NCBI GenBank assembly: GCA_019321725.1
Contig: CM033105.1
Span: 17,639,861-17,703,860, forward strand
Origin: Paulownia fortunei
Lineage: Eukaryota; Streptophyta; Magnoliopsida; Lamiales; Paulowniaceae
Direction: 5' to 3'
DNA: 64,000 nt
Under the pieces are notes generated by a model, which was not told the DNA's origin, did no database searches, and saw only the letters and a list, made by a program, of their open reading frames with translations. The stretch's first letter is position 1, and every line of letters starts with the position of its first letter. Made by a program: the position numbers and the translations under genes. Below, piece by piece: positions 47,740 through 57,247 of this stretch.

Positions 47740-48448
47740 GCTTGTAGAGAGAAGACAATTGAAGGAGATATTGGAATGCAATATCATAAAAAAACGCTAA
47801 TTCACTCTATGGAGCCCTTGTTTTCTTTCAGAAGAAAGCTAATGGCTCATTGAGAATGTGCCATCATTATTAGGCTTTGCACAAGATCACCCTAAAAAAT
47901 AAATATCACATGGCTGATTATTTTAACAAGCTTAGTTAGGCAAAGTATTTTATAAAAATTGATCTTAGATCGGGCTACCGGTAAGTTCGAATCAAGGAAG
48001 AAGACAAAGAAAAGATAACAATAGTTATAAGATACGAGGGCCTTCAAAGTTTGGTCATGCTATTTGACATGACTTAACGCCTTAGCAACTTTCAATACCT
48101 TGATGAATGAAGTACTTCAAGGTTTTTTGGAAATTTATGGTGGTGTACTTGGACAACATCATTGGTGTATTGAACGAACACGTGAAACATCTATGGAAGG
48201 TTCTAACCAAACTTCAAGATCACGAAATCTATGCCAAGCTATCAAAGTATTCGCTCGCTCAAGAGAGTATCAGTTTCTTAGGACACATCAAAGACGGATG
48301 AAGTATATGCATAACCCAAAGAAGGTGCAAGTTATTCAGTAATATTGGCAGCTACCGGACAATGTACATGAGATACGTTTATTTCTTAGGTTCGGGAACT
48401 GCTATTAGAGATTTGTGAAGGGATAATTAAATACTCATCCCTTGACCG
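47740..48448 (+). pseudogene. Chromovirus reverse transcriptase, catalytic aspartate lost
   Basis: Readable motifs are FQKKANGSLRMCHHY, IDLRSGYR, VRIKEEDKEK and VVYLDNIIG, then LGHIKDG, and after a frame change PLTDLI. The core motif is YLDN rather than YLDD, so the second catalytic aspartate is missing. The coding region breaks off at GATCTAATAA (48448-48457), the target duplication of the 7.4-kb insertion, and picks up after 55870. Confidence 0.8.
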
Positions 48449-48457
48449 ATCTAATAA

Positions 48458-48557
48458 GGGGTAATTGCAATTTTGGGCACGTAACTAATAGGGTTTAGCA
48501 ATTTTAGTCCTCTAATTTCTGGTTTCTGCAAATTTGATCCTTTTAAATTTATAATGT
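48458..48557 (+). repeat. Left terminal inverted repeat with 31-bp subrepeats
   Basis: Three successive units of about 31 bp begin GCAATTTTGGGC (48466), GCAATTTTAGTCC (48497) and GCAAATTTGATCC (48527). Each follows the pattern GCAAATTT, two or three bases, CC or C, then a run of T/A. The same kind of units are visible from the right end inward. Confidence 0.75.
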
Positions 48558-48604
48558 TGTTATACTGGGGTTTGATATTACAGTGTTATCACCTGGGCAT
48601 AAAA

Positions 48605-48616
48605 TGGTATCAGAGC
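48605..48616 (+). other. Caulimovirid primer-binding site
   Basis: TGGTATCAGAGC, complementary to the 3' end of initiator tRNA-Met, the site where plant pararetroviruses begin minus-strand DNA synthesis and conventional position 1 of the genome. It lies 80 bp before ORF I and 48 bp after the left TIR. Confidence 0.85.
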
Positions 48617-48695
48617 GTCAGGATTATTTTGAAATCATGATTAATTTTTTATTATAAGTTTTCTCTAACTGTGGAGGAGACCTTTTCAAGTTAAT

Positions 48696-49304
48696 ATGGA
48701 TTCGAACAAGTGTTCGAGATACATTTCTTACAGGAACAGGTTTTCTTCTAGTCTTCTAGAAGAAGAACAACAGGATTATTGGAGTAGGATTTTTATATGC
48801 TCTGATAATATTCAATATTTTGGATTTGATCGGAATATCTATATGGTATATCGGCTGGAAACCGAGCTGTCAGACGAAAAGATAGTTCTGCTATCGTAGC
48901 TCTGGTTTAACAACGCCACGTATTATGGATTTTTCCTTGTCAAATCCGAATGGATTGAAATCAAGCTTGATTCTTCCAAAATATCTTAAGATCTGAGGGA
49001 GATTCAAAAGACAGTCCAGAGTTCATATCATCAACAATCTAAGCGGATTGGAAATCTGGAAACTCAGATCGAAGGAATTCTAAAATCTATACCTGAAATC
49101 CTTACCGCTATAAAGGATTTAAAGGTTACGATGGAGGAGTTAAAAAGAGTTCGTGTTAGTCCGAGACCAATCGGAGGCAGACTACCACTATCATATGGAG
49201 AAGTACCTCTTCTTCATCAAAAAGGAAAGGCTCAGGAGATTCCAAAGCCCAAAACTCCAGAAGAAAAGCTATTAGAAATTATTCGGAGTACCACTTCGAA
49301 ATAA
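48696..49304 (+). pseudogene. Caulimovirid ORF I with C-terminal coiled coil, two stops
   Basis: A 203-codon frame from ATG 48696 to TAA 49302-49304, interrupted in frame by TAG at 48897 and a TAA near 48987. The N-terminal part is hydrophilic and unrecognised. The C-terminal half has a heptad pattern (SKRIGNLETQIEGILKSI) typical of the virion-associated or assembly-type small proteins of this family. The stop overlaps the next ATG as TAATG, an arrangement for coupled re-initiation also used by badna-like viruses. Function is inferred from position. Confidence 0.6.
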
Positions 49305-50773
49305 TGGAGTTTTCAAGAGCAAATCTGGAAGATTTGAAAGATTTGGCCGAGTCATTGAAAAATCTTGATATCAATGACTTAGTAGATCTCAAGATGCAAA
49401 CTGGAGATGGATCCACCAATCAGATGATCCCAAGGCTTGCACCGCCAGTACCTCCTCAGGATCCCTCAGGAAGCACAGGTTCTAATTTCCCGAGAGATGA
49501 AACAATGCGTGAAATGGGAGATTTCAATGTCAGAGGATCTGATCATCATCCATCCTCCACAAGACAAAGGTCGAGACCCAGTTTTAATCCCTACAATACA
49601 CCATGGGGGAAAACTGTTACTGGAGCCCATACATCCTTATGGGGTAATGCTTAACGTGGATGTTGTAGACTTCAGAAATCGAGAAAAACTCATTAATGAA
49701 TGGGTTTCAGCAATGAAAATTGCTTCAGGAACTTTAGATCTCAATAAAGAAGGATTTATCAAACTTCTGGAAATGAGTTTAGAGGTTCTGTCAAGACTGC
49801 CTGGAAGTTACAGATCAACCAACAAAGGCAGGTGTTCTGAAGGAGACAGTCAAGGAGAAATCGCTGAAAAAATGGGAGTACTTTTCAAAGTACAATTTGT
49901 AGGCGATGGATACTTTAACGATAGAGGAGAGGAGAAGAAGAAATTATACAAACAAGCCCTCTATAGTCTCGAGCTGCTTAGTATTTGTGATATAGATCTA
50001 TTCATATATTACTTTACTAAGTACAAGTGGGAGTCAGGCATACCGGAGGCAGAAGCAGGACAACTCTTCTATGCCAAAATCCCAAGTCCATGGAGAGAGA
50101 TGCTCATTAAAGAGTATCAACCAAGTTCGACAGCACATGAGACCCTTGCAAAAAGGATTTCATTCCTGAAAGGAAAACTTGCAGAATGGTGTGCAATTGC
50201 GGTGGCCCAGAAGAATTATAAGAAACTGGGTAGAAGAAAACCATTATGTGAGAACAATGACCTACCCACGATTATTGGAAGACCTCAAGAAAGGCAAAAG
50301 AGGAAAAACAGATGAAGTATCAGTCTTATGCCAAAAGCGGGGTTCAAGCAGATCTTCCTTTAGGAGAAGGTCTTATTGGTCCAAAGGAAAAGCAGGCTCA
50401 TATAAATCTGGCCAACGTCAAGGACCAAGGAGGGCGTCTACTCAAGAATCCAGACAAAGCAGTTCAGGGTTCTACAGGAAGACAACCAACAAGAAGAACT
50501 TTCAGGCGAGCACACACACGCACAAATGAAAATTTTAAAGATTGCAATTGCTGGACATGTGGAGCAAAAGGCCACATTTCTACTGATTGCCCGCAGAATC
50601 GTGGTGTAGGACAATTTGAAGCTGTTCCAGATATCGAAGATGCTGTCTATTACCAGGATTTGATCCAGGTATATCAGTTTGAAGACATCCCTTCAGATGA
50701 GAGTATTTACGAAGAGGAGATTGTCGAAGCAAACGACGATACATCGGATGGAGATACATCAGAATCCGATTGA
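49304..50773 (+). pseudogene. Caulimovirid coat protein region with zinc knuckle, frameshifted
   Basis: The N-terminal acidic and Pro-rich part is in frame at 49304-49654. The capsid core follows in another frame (49437-50315, from about MLNVDVVDF) with FIYYFTKYKWESGIPEAEAG. A basic, Arg/Ser-rich segment is in a third frame (about 50310-50520: SSRSSFRRRSYWSKG). The knuckle CWTCGAKGHISTDC and an acidic end (DDTSDGDTSESD) lie at 50312-50773. Acidic N-terminus, basic segment, CCHC and acidic tail are the order of plant pararetrovirus coat proteins. At least two frameshifts break it. Confidence 0.78.
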
Positions 50774-50779
50774 AAAGGA

Positions 50780-51519
50780 AGGTGAAGTCCAGGGACTTCG
50801 TACTCATGAGGATATGTCAGGTTTCTTCTCACAACTCTCCATTTCTCAAAAGAGTCTTGAAAGAATCATGAGAGAAGATCTGGATCTAAAGCTATATGAT
50901 GGCTTTAGAATAAGCAACACGGACAGAATCTTAGATCGATTGGGTCTAAGGCAGAGAAGCATCACATGATCCATAGGGTTTCAACAGCAGAAATGGCTAT
51001 TCCTATGGAAGTTACAGGGAATGTGATGGAGATGCAGCTTATCCCTTTCCAAGAAATTAGAGAGGAATTAAGCAGACACAAGAGAGAAGTTGCCGCAAAA
51101 TTCTCATGGATCCACATCGGAGCCATTAAGGTGGTTGTCAAAGCAACTTTTAAAGAAGGAATTGATTCGCCTCTAAATCTGGCTATTTTTGACAAGCGAA
51201 TCACAAACATTAGGGACGCAAGCTTGGGAGCAATCTCAGGAAATTTATATGCAGGAAAGATCATTTTCTTTGTCTATCCCAGAATTGCATACAACCTTGC
51301 GGATCGGGATTTTAGTCGAGTACTCACCCTTCATCAAGACTTCAAAAATCAAGATTTAATGAAGGAAGGAAATCGGCCCTACTCGATAACATATCGGTCA
51401 ATTATTTTCTTTCAAATAGCCATCATTCAGAGCTATTTTTAAGAAAAGAATTCATCGAGGTTCCAAGAATTTTTGACGAATTTGCGCATGCTATCCACCA
51501 AGAATCACGGAAATTCTAT
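50780..51519 (+). pseudogene. Caulimovirid movement protein (30K superfamily)
   Basis: It begins in one frame with FFSQLSISQKSLERIMRED and shifts at about 50966 to the 30K core: WIHIGAIKVVVKATFKEGID, LAIFDKRI, GAISGNLYAGKIIFFVYP, and YSITYR near the end. It shifts again near 51400 to FLSNSHHSELFLRKEF. Such proteins widen plasmodesmata for cell-to-cell spread. It lies downstream of the coat protein, which among known genera is the order of cavemoviruses and solendoviruses. Confidence 0.75.
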
Positions 51520-51536
51520 ACGTAGGGGAAGTTGAT

Positions 51537-53754
51537 ATGAGAATAAAGGATCAACCAGTGTTGCAGAGATCTATTAGCTTCCGACAAGAACCAAGAATGT
51601 TATCCATTCAGGAAAATAGGAGGATTTCCTTTCAAGGAGAAAGGATGTTCAGTCAAAGAATCGGTAAAAAACTGATTATCGACTTAGAACCAGAGCCAAT
51701 CCTTATTACAGCAAAAATGAAATGCCCAGAAGGATGGCAGGAAATCAACGTCAGGTTTGACATTACAAAAAAGGATAATCATTTTCCTTGTAATGTTCTA
51801 TACTATTTATTGCAACCAAATTGGTCTTTATAAAGGACTCCTCGAGATGGGAGGACAAGAAGTCGAGGTTGCAGGCAAAGCTGGACAAGAAGCTGAGGTC
51901 CTTATTTTAGGCCTTGGGTTCCTTGAGGAACATAAACCTTGGGGAAGAAAAGGAGAAGGAATGGAGTTCACAATCAACAGAAAAAGATTGTGGGTCGAAT
52001 GACAAGTCCATTTTCTATATACATCACTATTGGGATGTTATACAAAAAATATCGTGCAGAATACTTTGCTACTTATATTGATTCAGGAGCAGGGATATGC
52101 ACGGCCAAACAAGGAGTTTTCCCAGAAGAGGTTGGGGAAATGCTGCCAACAGTTCTAGGAAGAGATTTCTCGAAGAAAATCTTAAAACTGGATCGGGGAA
52201 TCAACAGGCAGAAATTTTAATTGGTGGAGCGGATAATACGCCTTGGTATAAAGTCAAAAACCCACCAATCTATTTCCATGATACAGGAGTGGATATCTTG
52301 TTGGGAAATAATTTCTTTTGCAAACCTTCAAAAGATATATGCAGGATAATGAGCAAAGGAGATTGGTTTTCACAACCAATTGTGATCATAAGATCATTGT
52401 TTTGCGACTGAGAGAAGCTTTTCATAAAAATGAAGCAGTTCTAAAGATAAAAGAACAATAAAGTATGAACTCGTTCGATGCAGAAATTTCTTGATGAATA
52501 TGCAGGATAAGGAGGATATGCAGACTATCATCAAGGAGCATTTAGATTAAAACTGATCTAACCAGGGTTTTCTCCATATAGCAGTCTCGGATTTCTGGTA
52601 CGTAATCATGGAGAACAAAAAAGGGAAAAGCCAGGTTAGTCATTAATTATAAAGGGATAAACAATATCCTTGAGTTTGATGGCTACTACATCCCGAGTCG
52701 GAACACCTGATAGACTGCATCAAAGGGGCTAGGGTGTTTTCAAAATTCGATTGCAAGTCTGGATTTTACCAGATTAAGATGGAGGAAAATTCAAAGAAAT
52801 ATACTGCTTTCTCCACACCACAGGGACAATATATTTGGAATGTTATGCCTATGGGTTTACATAATGCTCCTCAAATATTTCAAAGGAAGATGGATAATCT
52901 GTTCAAAGATTATTTTTCATTTATGTTTGTTTACATAGATGACATCTTGATTGCATCCAGGAATGAAAGAGAACATCTTAAACATCTGGAGATATTCTCG
53001 GACATATATCACAAGGAAGGATTAGTGCTATCTGAAAAGAAAGCGGTAATCAAAACCAACAGGGTAGAGTTCCTTGGAGTCCTGATTGATGAAACAGGGA
53101 TCGAGTTGCAGGAGCACATTGTAAAGAAAAATCATACAGTTTCCTGATAAACTTGAAGACAAGAAGCAACTGCAAAGCTTTTTGGGTGTTGTTAATTTTG
53201 CCGGAATTTTCATCAAGGACCTGGCAAAATTTAGGAAGGATTTCAGTCCTCTTTTGAAAAAAGATGCACCTTTCAAATGGGAAGAAATCCATTCTCAAAG
53301 GGTTCGGGAGTTAAAGGAGTTAAGCAAAAATTTGCCCAAACTCTCTATTCCACAGGACGAAGATAGTCTGGTTCTCTACACCGATGCCAATGATTATCGA
53401 TGGGCTGCAGTGCTCATGAGAAAAGGCGAACAGGGAGAAGAGCCATGTAGACACGGGGGGTCTATTCTCAGAAATCCAGTTGAAATGACACATCAACGAG
53501 AAAGAATTCTTTGCTGTGTGGAAGGCATTTAAAAAATGGCCTTTATTTTTATTAGCAAGAGATTCACTCTTAAGATTGATAACACTAACGTCAAAGCCTT
53601 TCTTAATAATAAAATTGAATCTAAAATTGAGAAAGCTAGAATCTTAAGATGGCAAGCAGAATGTCAATATTATGATTTTGATATTGTAGTCATTAAATCT
53701 CATGAAAATTGTCTTGCAGATTTCTTGACACGAGATGGAGGGGAAAGAAGCTGA
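51537..53754 (+). pseudogene. Caulimovirid protease-reverse transcriptase-RNase H
   Basis: An aspartic protease with YIDSGAGICTAK near 52076-52111, and ILLGNNFF at its end after a frameshift. Reverse transcriptase starts near 52630 with RLVINYKGINNIL; the main frame (52734-53147) holds FDCKSGFYQIKM, MPMGLHNAPQIFQRKM and the catalytic FVYIDDILIASR. RNase H has LVLYTDAND (53182-53532). A frameshift near 53505-53540 is followed by FTLKIDNTNVKAFLN and LADFLTRDG. Catalytic residues are mostly conserved although four or more frame breaks occur. Confidence 0.88.
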
Positions 53755-55080
53755 TTTCATTCTCAAAATGAACAGACATCTCTGGATCACCTAGAGATGC
53801 TTTCCCACGAGTTTCATGCTCTGGCACTCAATGATGAGGTTGTCGGATCTTCAACAAGCTGATCGAGACAGTGTCTCGGATCGTATACGAGGATGTATAA
53901 CAGCACAGGATCAACTGTGGTCTATTTTATGAAACCACTCCTCCGGGCTACATCACCTTCGGTGCAAAAAGGAGAGTTTAGAGAATGGGGCTCTAACCCA
54001 GTTGCCAGAGATTCAAGTACTCCGAGCATGAGTGCTAAGTTGGATGCATTTGACGATGCTTCGGTTGAAGCAAAAATCGATCCTTCGGAGTTAAATCCCA
54101 AGGACCTGAGTCAACCCGACATCTCTGGGGTTAAGAATGGAGAGATTAATCTTAGGCCACAGACTGGTAAATCTAAGGTTAATACTGACGAAATTCAGTT
54201 TCCCCAATGCAGGTTTATCAAAAGACATGGGAGAAATTGATCACAAGAATTGGAATCAATCCTGCCAGATGCATAGCCGACTGGTCAGGAAAATATCTAA
54301 GGATGTGGATGAAACCAGACTCCCATCCAGTCGAGGTCAAACTTTGGTATAACTTTGGGGCGATTGCCTCAGTCCATACCCGTTCATCAGGTTTCCTGAA
54401 AATCAGTCAACTACCGGGACGGATCAAAGATGCAGTCTATGAAACATGGAGTAACAACCATCATCTTGCACGAGGAGATATTCTAGAGCTGTATTTCTTT
54501 AGTGCTGTACCAGAACCAGTCAAGAAAGGATCGCATGAGGTCTTTTACTTCATCAAAATAAGAAGACCAGACATGAATGTTCAAAAACAAATTAAGGCAC
54601 CACCTTCAGAAGAAACACCTCTTGTTTCAACCTTCAGTGAAACGATGCCTCAACTAGACGAGCATGGGGTCTTTGGGTCTGTCTCACAGAGATGGACAAA
54701 GTCAAGTTTCCATTTAAGTTCTTCCAGAGGACTGTAAATGGATCTTTCCTGTTAAATACAATGACAGGATCCACAACGAGCTTTGTTGTTTGTTTGAAAA
54801 TTTTGAAAGAAGAGGAACTCATATGGGAAAACAAGTTACCAGCAAGTGCAGAGACCCACCGGAAATTCTGCAATATGGCACACATCAGAATGCCCAAACC
54901 AGAAAGAACCAGAATTCGGGCAAGGATTCTGGGCAAAACCTGACAAGAAGGACAAACACAAACAGGGCCTTCACATGGGTCGGGACCACAAGGAGGATAG
55001 ACGTGTTTTCCTCGGGGATCACGAAAGCCAAAAGTCTGAAAAAATGCCCCGACAAGGTGCTTTTGTCACGTGAAAGGAAA
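53755..55080 (+). pseudogene. Possible caulimovirid transactivator/inclusion-body region
   Basis: After RNase H the plus strand has three open segments: 53893-54240 (Ser/Pro/Asp-rich), 54207-54737 (KTWEKLITRIGINPARC, VKLWYNFGAIASVHT, ISQLPGRIKDAVYETW) and 54692-54943. The position at the end of the genome and the compact, Trp-containing centre fit the transactivator gene of cavemo-, solendo- and caulimoviruses. I did not find a decisive motif, so the identity is inferred. The last part up to 55080 is charged and Lys-rich. Confidence 0.45.
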
Positions 55081-55124
55081 GAAAGAAAGCTGACAAAAGA
55101 CAATCACGCGGTTTGAAGATGTAA

Positions 55125-55235
55125 GCACTTACGTCATCAAAATTACAAGCTGTTTGGAATCCACTTTCAAGTCCGCGGAATTCTATAAAATCAAGAAGTT
55201 AGTAGGAAGCTAGGACATCAAACATTTTCCATAGT
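55125..55235 (+). promoter_or_regulatory. Probable caulimovirid pregenomic RNA promoter
   Basis: CTTACGTCATC (55128-55138) is an as-1-like TGACG motif in reverse, and TATAAAA stands at 55194-55200, about 60 bp downstream. Transcription is expected near 55225-55235. This position, at the end of the last ORF and upstream of a leader leading round to the primer site, is the standard one in the family. Confidence 0.65.
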
Positions 55236-55383
55236 TTTCTACAAAAATAAAAATTGTAATAGCAATTCTGAGTGTTAGTATAGTTTATGTATTTCCAAGT
55301 TTAAGCCTTCTCTATGAGAGGCTAATCTAGTGGTCTCCTCCCTAAAGGAGATCCACTTATGTAATAAATTACCATGATTTCTT

Positions 55384-55389
55384 AATAAA
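55384..55389 (+). terminator. Probable caulimovirid poly(A) signal
   Basis: AATAAA about 155 bp downstream of the expected start of the pregenomic RNA, matching the usual layout that makes the transcript terminally redundant. GGTCTCCTCCCTAAAGGAGA at 55331 forms a small hairpin between promoter and signal. Confidence 0.55.
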
Positions 55390-55760
55390 AGTGAGGCTTT
55401 AGTTTCAACCTATCATTCCGAAGAATTATTAATTTCCCTATCTTTAAGTATCTCCTACGCCCTAAGGTAGAAAACGAATTAGGGCTGTGCTGGGCAGTTT
55501 CTGAAGGAGTCGGAAGACTTGTAGATCATCTTCCCGAAGTGGTTGAAGTTGGGTGGTGAGGAGCCATTCGTCAAACGATCTAGGGGCAGTGATTTTCGAC
55601 TGATGGTGTTGCGAACCATCTCACTCGGTGTTGTTCTGGTCAAAAGAGGTATGATTCTATGGGGATTTTAATTTTATTTTGGAAGCATGTTGGGCCTAAT
55701 TAAGGTCATAATGGACTATAAACTGTTGTGATAAACTGTACTTTAAGAACTAGTTTTGTG

Positions 55761-55860
55761 ACATTCAAAATGTTAAAGGACCTAATAGGCAACTCTACGA
55801 AATTAAAGGACCGATTTTGCCACTCCCTACTTGTTACAGGACTAATTTGGTAATTTTCCC
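55761..55860 (-). repeat. Right terminal inverted repeat of the 7.4-kb unit
   Basis: On the minus strand GGGAAAATTACC, then GGCAAAATCGGTCCTTTAATTT and ATTAGGTCCTTTAACATTT, matching the left TIR base for base without gaps at about 64 percent. The two ends are roughly equally far from viral coding sequence. Confidence 0.7.
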
Positions 55861-55861
55861 A

Positions 55862-56632
55862 ATCTAATAATGAGGACGAATACTTGGAATTGGTTATTCT
55901 AATCCCATGTTGCCATTGAGAATCTGAAGAGAGCCATATCAACTGATTCAGTGTTGGCCCTCCCCGACACGATGAAACCATTTGAATGGAGAGTGATGTT
56001 TCACAATTTGCATTAGTAGGGATCCTAATGCAGGTGGGAACCTAATTGCCTTTGAGAGCCAAAAATTGAAAGACATAGAGAGATGCTACTTAGCACAGAA
56101 GAAAGAGTTGCTCGCCATAATTCTTAGCCTCAATTTATGGCCGCATTACTTACTTGGCTTCTTATTTTGTGGTGAGAATGGACAACACTATAGTGAGTCA
56201 TTTTATGGCCCAACAAAACTGATATGCAAATAGGCATGATGGTAGGAGTTACAATCGGAGTTCCATTTTGTGCTAGAGTATTGTGTTGGACTATTAGCTC
56301 TAGAAACCATATAGAAAATGCCTTGAGCTGGAAGCGATTTGGCAAACATGCATATGGTAGCCACTCAATCTTCGAGTGAAGTTTCCATCTCTACAAAGGA
56401 CCAAATAGAAGAACTATTATTGAAGGACCTTGTAGAATAGTATTTCGCCAACCTCATAAACCAAGGTAAAGCTTAAAAATTTCTAGCTAAAAGGAGGACT
56501 CTTGGCGATAAAGGAAACTGCCTTTATGTTCTAATAGGCGGGAACTTGAGAAAATTCTTGATCGCATAATGCCATAACTCTCCACAAGTAGGGCAACCTA
56601 GAGAAGAGCACAACAGTGCCATAGTGAAGAGA
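55862..56632 (+). pseudogene. Chromovirus RNase H and integrase N-terminus
   Basis: Coding resumes after the insertion with IENLKRAISTDSVLALPD and, later, AFESQKLKDIERCYLAQKKE (RNase H, usual form AFESRKLNxxExxY). LWPHYLL and a stop-rich spacer follow. The entry to the integrase zinc-binding domain is recognisable near 56540-56640, ending in RAYY where the miniature element interrupts. Confidence 0.75.
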
Positions 56633-56640
56633 GCTTACTA

Positions 56641-57239
56641 TAGACACGACTACGGGTCGGGTTGGAATTGGAATCAAACTCGACCCGTGGTCAACGGGTT
56701 GAAATCCATTGACCACGAGTTGATATGTCAAACCCGTAACCTTTCCCCAACCTGCGACCCGAAGGGTCCGACCTTTTTTATTTTTTAAATTATTTTAAAT
56801 TATATAATTTAAATTTTAGCTAATATTTCTTTTTAAATTTAAGTGCAAAATTTTTATTGAAATTTAAATTTAAACTTTAAAACTTCAAGTTGATGCATTT
56901 TTTTTTATTTTTTAAGTTTATTACAATTAGAATATTAGATAATTTAAATTTTAGTTAACAATATTTTTTTCAAATTTAAGTTCAAATTTTTTTATTCAAT
57001 TTTAAGTTTAAGACTTCAAGCCCTTTTTTGTTTTTAAAAAGTTATAATTTTGTAGAATTAAATTTTAGTTATCAAATAATAATTTTTCAAAACATAACTC
57101 AAAATTTATTAAAAAAAACCAAGAGTCGAAACTGGCGGTTAACTGGGCTCGAAATCGAAACTAGAACTGGACCGTAATGTAAAGGGCCGATTATGGTTAT
57201 GGTTAAGAGTCGGGATTTCTCGACTCGTGATCGGGTATA
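56641..57239. mobile_element. hAT-type miniature element in chromovirus integrase
   Basis: The left end is TAGACACGACTACGGGTCGGG and the right end, on the minus strand, TATACCCGATCACGAGTCG. The 8-bp duplication GCTTACTA stands at 56633-56640 and 57240-57247. The interruption lies between RAYY and the downstream MQDN of integrase, so the empty site can be inferred from the coding context. It is related to the element at 143-832. Confidence 0.85.
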
Positions 57240-57247
57240 GCTTACTA

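Larger units (their letters stand above)
48458..55860 (+). mobile_element. 7.4-kb TIR-bounded unit (MULE-like ends) containing a caulimovirid genome
   Basis: The unit begins GGGGTAATTGCAATTTTGGG and, on the minus strand, its right end begins GGGAAAATTACCAAATTAG. The first 100 bases of both ends align without gaps at about 64 of 100 positions. ATCTAATAA flanks it on both sides (48449-48457 and 55862-55870), a 9-bp duplication, or 10 bp with one mismatch. MULE elements make 9-11 bp duplications and often have long TIRs of this look. Outside, the chromovirus pol frame is interrupted exactly between PLTDLI and the next residues. Inside is an almost complete, decayed plant pararetrovirus genome on the plus strand. 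Whether the virus was captured by, or inserted into, a MULE-type element cannot be decided here. Confidence 0.75.

Noticed and set aside
48605..48616. tRNA-like word TGGTATCAGAGC taken as an LTR retrotransposon primer site
   Set aside because: No LTR lies next to it and the downstream genes are caulimovirid; it is read as the viral primer site.
52734..53147. Viral RT as part of the chromovirus
   Set aside because: The chromovirus has its own RT at 47.8-48.4 kb, and coat and 30K movement genes surround this one.
54885..55103. Minus-strand frame in the caulimovirid 3' region
   Set aside because: Low-complexity Ser/Phe-rich shadow of a Lys-rich plus-strand segment.
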